In this document: positions 32,952-41,720 of the stretch, in pieces | How the letters are laid out: the number at the start of each line of letters is the position of its first letter | Numbering within the stretch: position 1 is the first letter of the stretch | NCBI GenBank assembly: GCA_030681795.1 | Contig: JAUXRG010000064.1 | Location: forward strand, 206,483-270,482 | Reading direction: 5' to 3' | DNA from: Rubrivivax sp. | GTDB taxonomy: Bacteria; Pseudomonadota; Gammaproteobacteria; Burkholderiales; Burkholderiaceae_C | DNA: 64,000 bases | The notes under the pieces: model-generated | The model's database searches: none | Told to the model about the DNA's origin: nothing | What the model saw: only the letters and a program-made list of their open reading frames with translations | Program-made: the position numbers and the translations under genes

Positions 32952-34138
32952 GGCGCGCGCTTGACGAGTTGGTCGACGACATCGATGCGGCTGTCGGCGG
33001 ACAGATCCTTCTCGCTGTAGACCACGATGCGTTCGCCGGCGCGCAGGCCTTCGAGCACCTGCACCTGGCCGTCCAGGCTGGTCGCGCCGATGCGCACGGG
33101 CACGAATCGCAGGGTGTCCTGCTCCAGGCGCCACACGCCGGTCTGCCCGTCCCGGCGCTTGACGCTGGCGTTGGGCAGCAGGACCGCCTTGGCCGTGGCC
33201 GGCAGCTGCAGCGTGACTTCAGCCATCTCACCCACCGACAGGTCCGGCGGCACGGCATCGAAGGCCACGCTGGCGATGCGCTCTTCAGTCACGCTGTCGC
33301 TCAGCGCCTCGATGCGTGCCACCTTGCCCGGCAAGGCCCGGGCGGGATCGGAACGCCGCACGACGCGCGCGCTCAACCCGACCGCCAGCCCTGCCGAGCG
33401 GCCCTGGTCGAAGCGCGTCTTGACCCACAGCGAAGCCGGCTCGATCAAACGCAGCACCGCCTGCCCGGCCACCACCGTGGAGCCGGGCTCGGCCTCGCGG
33501 CTGACCACCACGCCATCGCTGGGCGCGAGCAGGCGCACGTTGTCGCGCTGCTGGCGCAGCCCGGCCTTCTCGGCCGCCAGGCGCTGCAGATCCTGCCGTG
33601 CCGCGGCCACGTTCGCGTCGGTCGCGCCGAGCGCCGCGTCGGCCGAGGCCTGCTCCTGCAGCTTGGCCTCGACCGCGCCGGTGCTCATGAAATTCTTCTC
33701 GCCGAGGTCGACATAGCGCCGCGCGTTGATCACGGCCAGCTCCTTCTTGGCCAGGGCGTCCTGGCGCTGCGCCTGCGCCGCGGCAACCGCACTGCCGGCG
33801 CGCGCGATGGACGCATCCAGGGCCGCCAGGCGCTCGTCGAGATCCACGGGATCCATCTCGGCCAGCAATTGCCCGGCCTTGACCGCATCGCCCACATCGA
33901 CGGCGACCTGGCGCACCCGCCCGGCGACGGTCGGGCCGATCAGGTACGAACGCCGCGCCTCGACCGTGCCGATGCCGAACAGCGCCGGCGTCAAGCTGCC
34001 CTCGGACGCCGTGATCACGGTGACCCGTGTCGGCGCCAGCGGGCCCGAGCGCATGAAGACGAACCCCAGGCTGACGAGCACCAGCACGCCCAGCGCCACC
34101 AGGCCGATCCGGATGAAGAAGATTTTCGAGAATTTCAT
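32948..34138 (-). CDS. HlyD-type periplasmic adaptor (membrane fusion protein)
   Basis: The protein has 396 residues. One N-terminal membrane anchor (RIGLVALGVLVLVSLGFVF) is followed by a split lipoyl domain (GTVEARRSYLIGPTVAGRVRQVAVDVGDAVKAGQLLAEMDPVDLDERL and APSDGVVVSREAEPGSTVVAGQAVLRLIEP), a helical hairpin with heptad-like Ala/Gln repeats (about 105-195), and beta-barrel and membrane-proximal parts. It links the inner-membrane FtsX-type permease to an outer-membrane channel that is not encoded here. Its ends overlap both neighbours by four bases, a tightly coupled operon. Confidence 0.92.
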   Translation of the reverse strand: MKFSKIFFIRIGLVALGVLVLVSLGFVFMRSGPLAPTRVTVITASEGSLTPALFGIGTVEARRSYLIGPTVAGRVRQVAVDVGDAVKAGQLLAEMDPVDLDERLAALDASIARAGSAVAAAQAQRQDALAKKELAVINARRYVDLGEKNFMSTGAVEAKLQEQASADAALGATDANVAAARQDLQRLAAEKAGLRQQRDNVRLLAPSDGVVVSREAEPGSTVVAGQAVLRLIEPASLWVKTRFDQGRSAGLAVGLSARVVRRSDPARALPGKVARIEALSDSVTEERIASVAFDAVPPDLSVGEMAEVTLQLPATAKAVLLPNASVKRRDGQTGVWRLEQDTLRFVPVRIGATSLDGQVQVLEGLRAGERIVVYSEKDLSADSRIDVVDQLVKRAP

Positions 34139-34734
34139 GCTGCCTCACCCAAACCACGAAGGAAGATTGCGAATACCCGCCCGGCCTGCGCACGCATCGC
34201 CGCCGGCTTGCCGGTCAATATCGATTGCATGACCAGCCCCTGCACGATGCCGACGAAGAGTGTCGCTGCCGCCTCCTGGTCGAGATCGGCCGGAAGCTGA
34301 CCCTGCGCCACCGCGGCACCCAGCAGGCTCATCAGCAGCTTGCGGTAGCCCTGCAACGTCGCCCGGACCTCCTGCTTGGCCACGGAATCCGCAGGCTGCT
34401 GCAGTTCATAGAAGATGAACCTCGGCACGCCGGGGTGGGCGACGACAAAATTCACATGCGCCTGGAAGACCGCACCGAGCGCGTCCAGCGGCGTGGGCGA
34501 CGCCACAGCGGCGCCTTCGAGGGCCTCCAGCATGTGACCACGAACCCACTTCACCACGGCCAGCCAGATCGCGTCCTTGGTGGCGAAGTGCTTGAACAGC
34601 GCGCCCTGGGTCACACCCACGGCCGCGGCGATGTCGCTGGTGGTGATCAGCGCCGGGCTGAGTTCCCGCGCCAGGTGCAGCGCCGCGGCGACGATGGCCG
34701 CCTGGCGCTCCTCGGTGGGCAGTCTGGTTTGCAT
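34135..34734 (-). CDS. TetR/AcrR family repressor
   Basis: The protein has 199 residues. The N-terminal HTH (about 10-55: RQAAIVAAALHLARE, then TTSDIAAAVGVTQGALFKHFATKDAIWLAV) is a textbook TetR type; the C-terminal 120 residues are the ligand and dimer domain. It is the first gene of the exporter operon, and a 7+7 inverted repeat 24 bases before its start is a likely autoregulatory operator. An inducer or exported compound cannot be inferred. Confidence 0.93.
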   Translation of the reverse strand: MQTRLPTEERQAAIVAAALHLARELSPALITTSDIAAAVGVTQGALFKHFATKDAIWLAVVKWVRGHMLEALEGAAVASPTPLDALGAVFQAHVNFVVAHPGVPRFIFYELQQPADSVAKQEVRATLQGYRKLLMSLLGAAVAQGQLPADLDQEAAATLFVGIVQGLVMQSILTGKPAAMRAQAGRVFAIFLRGLGEAA

Positions 34735-34757
34735 GAAGAAGGGGCGGTGTCCTTGCA

Positions 34758-34779
34758 GGTAAGTACCTGAACACTTACC
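34758..34779. promoter_or_regulatory. Probable TetR operator
   Basis: GGTAAGT-N8-ACTTACC is a perfect 7+7 inverted repeat, 22 bases long, immediately upstream of the tetR-exporter operon. Size and symmetry suit a TetR dimer. Confidence 0.65.
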
Positions 34780-34975
34780 AGTCTACACGCATCGCCACGA
34801 CCCTGCCGGGAGCCGGTGAAGTGCCCTCCACCACGGCGGGTTCTGTCCGGCGCGATCTGTGGCCCAATCCCGGGGTCGCGGCCAGGCCGCCAAGTCCAGG
34901 CCAAGCACGGCGGGCACCGGCGGCCGCCCGTTCGCTGCACTGGCCTGGCAAAGCGCAAACCGTTGGAACCCCCCG

Positions 34976-35344
34976 ATGTCGTACCTCGATGACCCCCGCG
35001 TGCTCTTCGCCGCCGAACGCACCTTGCTCGCCTGGCAGCGAACCGCCATTGCCCTGATGGGCTTCGGCTTCGTCGTCGAGCGCTTCGGGCTCTTCCTGCG
35101 CATGGTCGGCAACCAACCCCTGTCCACGTCGCAACGCGGCTTCTCGCTGTGGCTGGGGGTCGGTCTGCTGTTGATAGGCGCCGGCGTGGCCGTGGTCTCG
35201 GCGCTGCAATTCCGCACCGTCCTGCGCGGCCTGGGCGAGAAGGAAATCCCTCGCGGCTATTGGACCAATCTGGGCGTGTGGCTCAACTTCGTGTTGGCCC
35301 TGGTCGCACTCGCGCTGGCCGTGCACTTCGTGGCCAGTGCCTGA
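34976..35344 (+). CDS. DUF202 family membrane protein
   Basis: The protein has 122 residues. The DUF202 signature is at the start (DPRVLFAAERTLLAWQRTAIALMGFGFVVERFGLFL), and three hydrophobic segments are visible. The family is small, inner-membrane and of unknown role. In the 241 bases between it and tetR there is nothing but the operator. ATG 34976 is chosen because upstream in-frame sequence is not family-like. Confidence 0.88.
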   Translation: MSYLDDPRVLFAAERTLLAWQRTAIALMGFGFVVERFGLFLRMVGNQPLSTSQRGFSLWLGVGLLLIGAGVAVVSALQFRTVLRGLGEKEIPRGYWTNLGVWLNFVLALVALALAVHFVASA

Positions 35345-35409
35345 CGACTGGCCGCCCGGGCGCCTGACCCTGCCACACCGCGTCGCGGCACCCACCGAGC
35401 GAGAACCGC

Positions 35410-36219
35410 ATGTGTGAACTGTTTGCGATGTCTGCGAAGTACCCGAGCACGGTCCAGCTGTCGCTCGAGGAGTTCTCGCGGCACGGCGGCCTGTCCGGCC
35501 CGCACAAGGACGGCTGGGGCATCGCCTGGTACGAAGACCGCGATGTGAGCCTCGTCAAGGAGGCCTCTCCCGCCGCCCGCAGCGCCTGCGTGCGCTTCAT
35601 CCAGGGCCAGCCCTTCGTCACGACGTTCGCACTCAGCCATGTGCGCAAGGCCACGCGTGGCGCCGTGGCCCTGCGCAACTGCCAGCCTTTCGTGCGCGAA
35701 CTGGGCGGCGCCTGGCACAGCTTTGCCCACAACGGTGACCTGCCGGGCATCGAGGCCGACGCGTGCCTGCAGCCGCGGGATTTCCGGCCCATCGGCGAGA
35801 CCGACTCCGAGCGGGCCTTCTGTGCACTGCTGGATCGGCTGCGCCCCCTGTGGCTTGCCGATCGGGCGCCGGATCTGCAAGCGCGACGGCGTGTGGTCGA
35901 GGCCTTTGCCCGCGAACTGCGCGAGCGCGGCCCGGCCAACTTTCTCTACTGCGACGGCGATGCCCTGTTCGCGCATGCCGATCGACGCCACCACGACGAC
36001 GGCACGATCCGACCGCCCGGCCTGTGGCGCCTGACCCGGCACTGTCCGCAAGGTGGTGAGGTGTCGGCCGCGGGCCTGCACATCGAGGCCCAGGGCGGTG
36101 AACAGAACGTCGTGCTCTTCGCCAGCGTTCCGCTCACTTCGGAGGGCTGGGTGCCCCTGGCGCGTGGCGAGATCCTGATGGCCCGCTGCGGTTTGCTCCA
36201 ACCAAGCGAAGGCGCCTGA
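35410..36219 (+). CDS. Class II glutamine amidotransferase (YafJ-like)
   Basis: The protein has 269 residues. The N-terminal MCELFAMS gives the catalytic Cys2 after Met removal. The Ntn glutaminase core is intact: GGLSGPHKDGWGIAWYEDRD, FALSHVRKATRGAVALRNCQPF and SFAHNGDLPGIE. The protein ends after this domain, as in YafJ/EgtC-type stand-alone members. It would release ammonia from glutamine or a related amide; the acceptor reaction is unknown. Confidence 0.9.
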   Translation: MCELFAMSAKYPSTVQLSLEEFSRHGGLSGPHKDGWGIAWYEDRDVSLVKEASPAARSACVRFIQGQPFVTTFALSHVRKATRGAVALRNCQPFVRELGGAWHSFAHNGDLPGIEADACLQPRDFRPIGETDSERAFCALLDRLRPLWLADRAPDLQARRRVVEAFARELRERGPANFLYCDGDALFAHADRRHHDDGTIRPPGLWRLTRHCPQGGEVSAAGLHIEAQGGEQNVVLFASVPLTSEGWVPLARGEILMARCGLLQPSEGA

Positions 36220-36236
36220 GCCCCGGGGCCGGTGAC

Positions 36237-36962
36237 TCAGTCGGACAAGACCCGCAGTTCGATCTCGCCGCCTCTCTCGCCGCCTCTCTCGCCGCCACTC
36301 TCGCCGACCCGGGGCGCCGGGGGGGCCAGCGCGCGCGCCGAGGGCGACCCCAACTCGGCCTGGACCTCCACCTCTTCGCTCGCCGCCGCGCCCTGCCCCA
36401 TGGCGGCATAGGCCGCCGCGAGCGCCTCGTCGTCCGAGCTTGGCTGCACCTCCGCCAGCTCGGGGTCTTGGGTGTTGTCGAACACCGCGGCGGTGCGGTA
36501 GGCGTCGACCTCGGCGTCCGGGTCCATGTGCTCGCGGTCGATGATGGATACCGCCATCCTCGAGCGCAGGCTGGCCAGCCCCACCGGTGACCAGTTGGTC
36601 ACCAGGCCTTCGAGTTGTTCCAGGGCTCGCTCCAGCACCTCCAGCGGCAGCTTGCGCAGCGCCTTGAGCCCCTTCTTGGCGAGCGCCTGCTCGACGAACA
36701 CCAGGTGGCGCATGGTCTGCCGCGTCTCGGGCAACTCGCCAAGCAACTCGGCGAGCTGTAGTCGCATGACGTCGAGTTCCTGGCGTTCCTTGCGGGCATT
36801 GAGCTCGGCGCGGCTGGCCGGCTTGGTCTTGCCCGGCCGGTCGGCGCGCTCTTCAAGAACGATGTGCACACCATCGTCGGCGCGGCGCAAGGCGATGTCG
36901 TGCCTGAAGAAGGCGGCCACCGCCTGCCGCAGGGGTTGGAAGAATTGGGCCATGGCGCTCAT
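36237..36962 (-). CDS. Hypothetical protein with a repetitive acidic C-terminus
   Basis: The protein has 241 residues if read from ATG 36962 (ATG 36953 is equally possible; no strong ribosome site). The first 130 residues look globular and helical (MAQFFQPLRQAVAAFFRHDI, LRRADDGVHIVLEERADR, ETRQTMRHLVFVEQALAKKGLKAL). The rest is Glu/Ala-rich, with G-G-E-R repeats coded by a 12-base tandem repeat. No family is recognised. It stands alone between a convergent amidotransferase gene and the signalling cluster. Confidence 0.65.
   Translation of the reverse strand: MSAMAQFFQPLRQAVAAFFRHDIALRRADDGVHIVLEERADRPGKTKPASRAELNARKERQELDVMRLQLAELLGELPETRQTMRHLVFVEQALAKKGLKALRKLPLEVLERALEQLEGLVTNWSPVGLASLRSRMAVSIIDREHMDPDAEVDAYRTAAVFDNTQDPELAEVQPSSDDEALAAAYAAMGQGAAASEEVEVQAELGSPSARALAPPAPRVGESGGERGGERGGEIELRVLSD
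36263..36310. repeat. 12-base tandem repeat inside the hypothetical gene
   Basis: TCTCGCCGCCTC is repeated in four consecutive units, two exact and two diverged, coding G-G-E-R on the minus strand. Repeat number could vary among strains. Confidence 0.75.
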
Positions 36963-37056
36963 TGAAGGTCTAAGGGCTGGGCGGGTCACGGGCGGCGGCG
37001 CCGTGGTCGGCGTCGCTTCTTCACGGTATTTCGGCCGCGCCCGGTTGCGCTTGAGT

Positions 37057-37076
37057 CGCCTTTGTCACCAAAGGCG
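37057..37076. other. Perfect hairpin in the gap downstream of the GGDEF gene
   Basis: CGCCTTTG-TCAC-CAAAGGCG, an 8-base stem with a 4-base loop. It could be a transcript end for the minus-strand GGDEF gene, but there is no U-run. Confidence 0.4.
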
Positions 37077-37125
37077 TCGGCGTTCTCACCTGCGGCGGGC
37101 GACGACGAGCGCCCCCACGCAGGGC

Positions 37126-38742
37126 CTAGGCCACGCAGCTGCGGTTTTTCCCCGTGCGCTTGGCCTCGTAGAGCGCCTCGTCGGCGCGCTCCAGCGCGGA
37201 CTGCAGCGGCTCGCCCGCGCGCCAGGCCGTGACCCCTGCGGAGAATGTCACAAACACCTCCCGCCCTTCGTGCAGGAACAGGGCTTCGGTGAGGCTGCGC
37301 TGCAGCCGGGTGAGCGCCTGCTGCGCTTCGCCGATCTCGCTGCCGGGCAGCAGCACGACGAATTCCTCGCCGCCGAAACGCGCCACATGGTCGGCCGGGC
37401 GCAGCCGCTCGCGCACCGCGGCGGCCAGCATCCTGAGCGCCTGGTCGCCGGCCGCATGGCCCAGCGTGTCGTTGAGCTTCTTGAAATTGTCGATGTCGAT
37501 CAGCCCCACGGCCAGCAGCGCCGCAGGCCCGGCGCCACGCTGGCAGCGCGCGCTTTCGACATCGAAGGCCTGGGCCAGCCCGCGGCGGTTGGCCACCTGC
37601 GTGAGCGCATCGGTGGAAACCTCTTCCGACAGGCGGCGCAGTTCACCCTCGAGCTCGCGCACCTTGTCCTCGAGCCCGGTGGCGCGCGCGCGGTCGGCCT
37701 GCAACCTCTCGTGTGAAAGACTCACTGCGGACTGCACCGTGCGTGCGTCTTCGAGCAGGGTCTTCACGACCTCGGCGAGGCTCTCCAGCGACTCGGCACG
37801 CTCGATCGCCTCGGCATGGCGCACGGTGGCGAGCTGGAAGCGCCCGGTGTGCTCACCCAGGTCGCCCACTTCGACGAGCATGTCGTGGATGAGCTGCTTG
37901 AGCGCGTCCCGCGCGGCCTGGCGCTCGCCGCGCACCTGTTGGTGGCGCTGGCGCGTCTCGGCCAGCACCGCCGAGGCGGCGCGCACGCCGCGCACCGAAG
38001 TGCCGTCGGCCAGACGGCTCTGCAGGCTCTGGCACTGGCCACGGGCCCAGCTGTCGTCCTCGGCCAGCTCGGTGAGGCCTGCGCTCAATTCACGGCACAG
38101 GGCCGAGAGTTCATCGACCAGCCGGTGGCGGTGGGCGAACAGCCGCCGCGCCTGCTCGCAGACGGCTTCGATGCCCGCCACGGCGGCCGGCGTGGCCCCT
38201 TCGCGCGCCACCGCATCGGCCAGCATGGCGAGTTGCGCCGCCAATTCCGCCGCCCTGGCCTCCCCGGGCGGCATGCCGGCCTGCACCGTGCCCTCCAGCG
38301 TGGCCACCAGCGCAGGCCAGGCGCCGAGGTCGGTCGAGTGGCTGGCCGCCGCTTCGACCGGCGGATCGTCGACGCCGGTCTCCTCGGGGTTGGAAGCCTG
38401 GTCGCTTTCCCAGGCGCCCATCAACGATTGCAGACGCTGCAGCAGCCGCTGCCCGTCGCTGCGGCTGCTGTCGAGCACGCGGTGCAGGCTCTCCTTGCGC
38501 CGCGCGGCCGTCCACAGGCGACCGCGGCGCTCCAGGTTCTTGGCCAGGCGCTCTACCAAGGTCGCCCACGCGGCGCCCTGGGCACGGGTGTCGGGGCCGG
38601 CAGCCGCAGCGGGCTGGCCGGATTCCTCGGCAAACGCCCGCGCGTAGTTCTCGGGCGTGGGTTCGAGTTGCGCCTGCGCCAGCCGGCGCAAGGCGCCCTT
38701 GGCCACGGTGGCCGGCGGCACGGCGTTGCGGGCCGTATCCAT
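37126..38742 (-). CDS. Diguanylate cyclase (GGDEF domain)
   Basis: The protein has 538 residues from ATG 38742. A long helical N-terminal region (about 1-370) carries no recognised domain but heptad-like segments, probably dimerising; there is no membrane segment. The GGDEF domain (about 375-535) has an active-site FGGEEFVVLLPG (GGEEF is active in known enzymes) and an I-site RPAD five residues before it, so feedback inhibition by c-di-GMP is likely. It synthesises c-di-GMP in the cytoplasm. The start shares one base with the stop of the REC-GGDEF-EAL gene upstream (TGATG). Confidence 0.92.
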   Translation of the reverse strand: MDTARNAVPPATVAKGALRRLAQAQLEPTPENYARAFAEESGQPAAAAGPDTRAQGAAWATLVERLAKNLERRGRLWTAARRKESLHRVLDSSRSDGQRLLQRLQSLMGAWESDQASNPEETGVDDPPVEAAASHSTDLGAWPALVATLEGTVQAGMPPGEARAAELAAQLAMLADAVAREGATPAAVAGIEAVCEQARRLFAHRHRLVDELSALCRELSAGLTELAEDDSWARGQCQSLQSRLADGTSVRGVRAASAVLAETRQRHQQVRGERQAARDALKQLIHDMLVEVGDLGEHTGRFQLATVRHAEAIERAESLESLAEVVKTLLEDARTVQSAVSLSHERLQADRARATGLEDKVRELEGELRRLSEEVSTDALTQVANRRGLAQAFDVESARCQRGAGPAALLAVGLIDIDNFKKLNDTLGHAAGDQALRMLAAAVRERLRPADHVARFGGEEFVVLLPGSEIGEAQQALTRLQRSLTEALFLHEGREVFVTFSAGVTAWRAGEPLQSALERADEALYEAKRTGKNRSCVA

Positions 38743-40994
38743 CAGCGGTAAGGCCGCCCGCCGACGGCGCGCACGCCTTCCTCGACGGCGGCACTTTCGA
38801 CGGCAGTGCCTATCCACGGTGCCCGGCGCGGCAGCAGGGTCTGCTCGAGCCAGCGCTGCAATTCGTCGGGGGCCACGGCGCGGCTGAACAGGAAGCCCTG
38901 CATCACGCCACAGCCCAGGCGGTGCAGCACTTCCATCTGGCGCAGCGTCTCCACGCCCTCGGCCACCACGCGCAGGCCCAGCGAACGTGCCAGCGCGATG
39001 ATCGCCGTGACCACGGCTGAGCTTTGCGGTGTGATGCCGAGTTCGCGAACGAACGAGCGGTCGATCTTCAACTCGGAAATAGGCAAGGTCGTGAGGTAGG
39101 CGAGCGACGAATAGCCGGTGCCGAAATCATCGATCGAAATCTCGACACCGATCTCGTTGAGACGATGCAGCGACGGGATCACGCTCTGCAATTCCTTCAT
39201 CAGGTTGTCTTCGGTGATCTCGAGCTGGATCACCCGGTGCGCCACACCCACGGCCGTGACGCACTGGTGGATGTGCTCGACCAGATCACTGCGTTCGAAC
39301 AGCCGGCTGGGCAGGTTGACCGCCACCGACTCGGCATAGCCAAAGGCCTGCTGCCAGAGCCGGGCCTGGCGCGCCGCCTCGCGCAAGGCCCACTCCGACA
39401 GCGGCACGATGACGCCGGTTTCCTCGGCCAGTGGAATGAACTCGCGGGGCGGCACCAGCCGGCCGTCGCGCTGCCAGCGCATCAGCGCCTCGACCCCCAC
39501 CATGCGCGCGGCGCGCACGTCGACCTTGGGCTGGTAGTGCAGCACCAGCTCCTCGCGTTCGATGGCTTTGTGCAAGGCCGTCTCGAGCTCGAGCTTTTCG
39601 CGGCCCCGCCCGGCCAGCAGCGGGCTGTAGATCGCCGAGGCGTTCTTGCCCTGGGCCTTGGCCGAGTACATGGCCACGTCGGAGTTGCGCAGCAGATCGA
39701 CCACCGTGCTGCCGTCGCGCGGAAAGATGGCCACGCCCACGCTGGCGGTGACGAAGCATTCCTGCCCGCTCACGAAGATGGGCTCGCGCAGCGCATCGAG
39801 CACGCGCTGGGCCACGCGCTCGGCATCGCCCTCGACCGCGACCTCGGGCAGCAGCGCGACAAACTCGTCGCCGCCCAGGCGGCCCACCGCTTCCAGCGAA
39901 CGGTGCGAGCGCGCACCGACGGACTCCAGCGCGCCTTCCGTGACCTGGTCGCTGTGGCGAACGCAGGCGCGCAGCCGGCGCCCGACCTCGACCAGCAGCT
40001 CGTCCCCGGCGCCGTGGCCCAGGGTGTCGTTGATGATCTTGAAGCGGTCGAGGTCGATCAACAGCAGGGCGCATTGGTGGTGCATGCGCCGCGCGTGCTC
40101 CAGCGCACGTTCGGCGCGCTGGAGCAGCTGGCGCCGGTTCGGCAGGCCGGTCAGCGCGTCGAAATTCGCCAGCTGGCGGATCTTGTCCTCGGCCACGCGG
40201 CGCTCGGTCACGTCCTGCACGATGCCGGTGTAGCCCACGCCCTGGCCATGCTCGTTGAACTCCGGCTCGGCCTCGGCGTGGATGATGCGCTGGCGTCCAT
40301 CGAGCAGCACGATGGGCAGGTCGGTGGCCACGACCGCGGCATGCCGCAGCGCCTGGTGGAGCAGCCGCAGCAAGGCGCGCCGCTCGTCCGGCGGCACCAT
40401 GCGCAGCAGCTCGCGCAGGCCCACATGTTCGTTCGGGCCCATGCCGAATACGCGCAGCGCTTCGGTGGACATCAACCAGCCGGGCAATTCGCGCCCGCTG
40501 CGTCGCCAGTCGAAGCTGCCCATGCGGGCCAGGTCCTGGGCGCGCGCGAGCTTGGACTTGCTGCGTTCGAGCTCGATGCGCGTGCGTGACGAGCGCAGCA
40601 GGTAGTGCAGGCGCCCGGCCAGAAGGCCCCAGTGCGTGGACTTGACGAAGAAGTCGGTGGCGCCGGCCTGGTAGGCGCGCGTGATCGACGCGTCGTCTTC
40701 CAGGCCGGTGAGCATCAGCACCGGCACGTTCTCGTAGCCCGTGAGGCCGCGCAGGCGGCGGCAGGTCTCGAAGCCGTCCAGCCCGGGCATGAGGGCATCC
40801 AGCACGACGAGGTCGGGCGTCCAGTCGCGCAGCAGCGCCAGGGCCTGCTCGCCGCTGCTGGTTTCGGTGATGTGGAAACCCCGTTCGCGCAGTGCCAGCG
40901 AGGTCAGCAGCAGGTTGACCTCGTCGTCATCGACCAGCAGCACCTCCGGCTGCGCCGGGTGGCTTGCGTCGGCGAAGGCGTGAGGCGGGTTCAT
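38742..40994 (-). CDS. REC-PAS-GGDEF-EAL response regulator with c-di-GMP domains
   Basis: The protein has 750 residues. REC at about 15-140 (VLLVDDDEVNLLL, phospho-Asp in LVVLDALMPGLDG); a PAS-like region at about 150-265; GGDEF at about 270-460 with an intact LGGDEFVALLP; EAL at about 475-735 with EALMRWQ, DDFGTGYSS and KIDRSFV, all phosphodiesterase residues. About 20 residues are inserted between SDQV and VGRLGGDEF, displacing any I-site. Both domains look catalytically complete, so the net direction of c-di-GMP change is unclear. It follows the Hpt gene by 13 bases, which suggests phosphorelay input. Confidence 0.9.
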   Translation of the reverse strand: MNPPHAFADASHPAQPEVLLVDDDEVNLLLTSLALRERGFHITETSSGEQALALLRDWTPDLVVLDALMPGLDGFETCRRLRGLTGYENVPVLMLTGLEDDASITRAYQAGATDFFVKSTHWGLLAGRLHYLLRSSRTRIELERSKSKLARAQDLARMGSFDWRRSGRELPGWLMSTEALRVFGMGPNEHVGLRELLRMVPPDERRALLRLLHQALRHAAVVATDLPIVLLDGRQRIIHAEAEPEFNEHGQGVGYTGIVQDVTERRVAEDKIRQLANFDALTGLPNRRQLLQRAERALEHARRMHHQCALLLIDLDRFKIINDTLGHGAGDELLVEVGRRLRACVRHSDQVTEGALESVGARSHRSLEAVGRLGGDEFVALLPEVAVEGDAERVAQRVLDALREPIFVSGQECFVTASVGVAIFPRDGSTVVDLLRNSDVAMYSAKAQGKNASAIYSPLLAGRGREKLELETALHKAIEREELVLHYQPKVDVRAARMVGVEALMRWQRDGRLVPPREFIPLAEETGVIVPLSEWALREAARQARLWQQAFGYAESVAVNLPSRLFERSDLVEHIHQCVTAVGVAHRVIQLEITEDNLMKELQSVIPSLHRLNEIGVEISIDDFGTGYSSLAYLTTLPISELKIDRSFVRELGITPQSSAVVTAIIALARSLGLRVVAEGVETLRQMEVLHRLGCGVMQGFLFSRAVAPDELQRWLEQTLLPRRAPWIGTAVESAAVEEGVRAVGGRPYR

Positions 40995-41007
40995 GCGTGC
41001 GCGGGGA

Positions 41008-41415
41008 TCAAGGGGCCAGCATAGCCCGAACCGCCGCCAGCGCGGCCTCGCCTTCGGCGATCAGGCGCTGCACATCCTGCCCGAGAACCGCCGGCTCGCC
41101 GGCAGGCGCGGCGCGCTGCCGGCGTTCGATCTCGGCGCAGGCCGCGGCCAGCGACAGCGCACCCACGCTGGCCGCAGAAGACTTGAACGCGTGCGCCAGG
41201 CCGGCCACCCCAGCCGCATCGCCGGCCTCGCGCTGGGCCGCCCACTGGACCAGCGCCTGCGCCAGCGAGGTCTCGAAGGCGCCGAGCACGCGCATGAGAA
41301 CACCGTGACGGCCGTCGGGGTCGAGCTCGCGCAGGCGCTCGAGCGCCTGCGCGTCGAGCACGACCGCCGCCGCGGCGCGGGGGTCTGAATGGCCGCTCTG
41401 GAGCTCTTGTGTCAT
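41008..41415 (-). CDS. Histidine phosphotransfer (Hpt) domain protein
   Basis: The protein has 135 residues from ATG 41415. The four-helix Hpt core contains the phospho-His motif LAHAFKSSAASVGA (about 80-93), with the following A-C-A-E-I-E-R stretch. A free-standing Hpt relays phosphate between a hybrid kinase and a receiver; the REC-GGDEF-EAL protein encoded just downstream is the obvious candidate receiver. A longer upstream start is possible but would only add Pro/Ala-rich residues. Confidence 0.85.
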   Translation of the reverse strand: MTQELQSGHSDPRAAAAVVLDAQALERLRELDPDGRHGVLMRVLGAFETSLAQALVQWAAQREAGDAAGVAGLAHAFKSSAASVGALSLAAACAEIERRQRAAPAGEPAVLGQDVQRLIAEGEAALAAVRAMLAP

Positions 41416-41720
41416 GGCAGTGGAGGGTGCGATGGGCATCGAGCCCGGCGCAGGCGCGGGCTCGCGGGTGGATGGGAGGGCGTGGCCAGGGGCCGGCGTC
41501 GACGCGGCTGGATGTGCAGCCTGCGGGCCGCCGTCAAGCGGGGCATTATCGGGCGGCAATCGATCTCGGGCATCGTCATGGGAATCGCGGCAATGACGCG
41601 GCGCCGTGTCGCGCGCCGCGTGCGACCCGGGGGCCGTGTCTGACGTTTCGGCCCCGGGCCGCGGAACTTGAGGCCGGGTCTGGAGACCGGGCCCGGCGCA
41701 CGCTCCGTACAATTCGGTCC
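41416..41720. other. Gene-free interval between divergent Hpt and histidine kinase genes
   Basis: About 305 bases. Apart from a TACAAT -10-like element (41708-41713) eight bases before the kinase ATG, I see no promoter, operator or repeat that stands out. Confidence 0.5.
41708..41713 (+). promoter_or_regulatory. TACAAT -10-like element just before a start codon
   Basis: TACAAT ends seven bases before ATG 41721, so the transcript would have almost no leader. No good -35 is seen at 16-18 bases, which keeps the confidence low. Confidence 0.35.
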
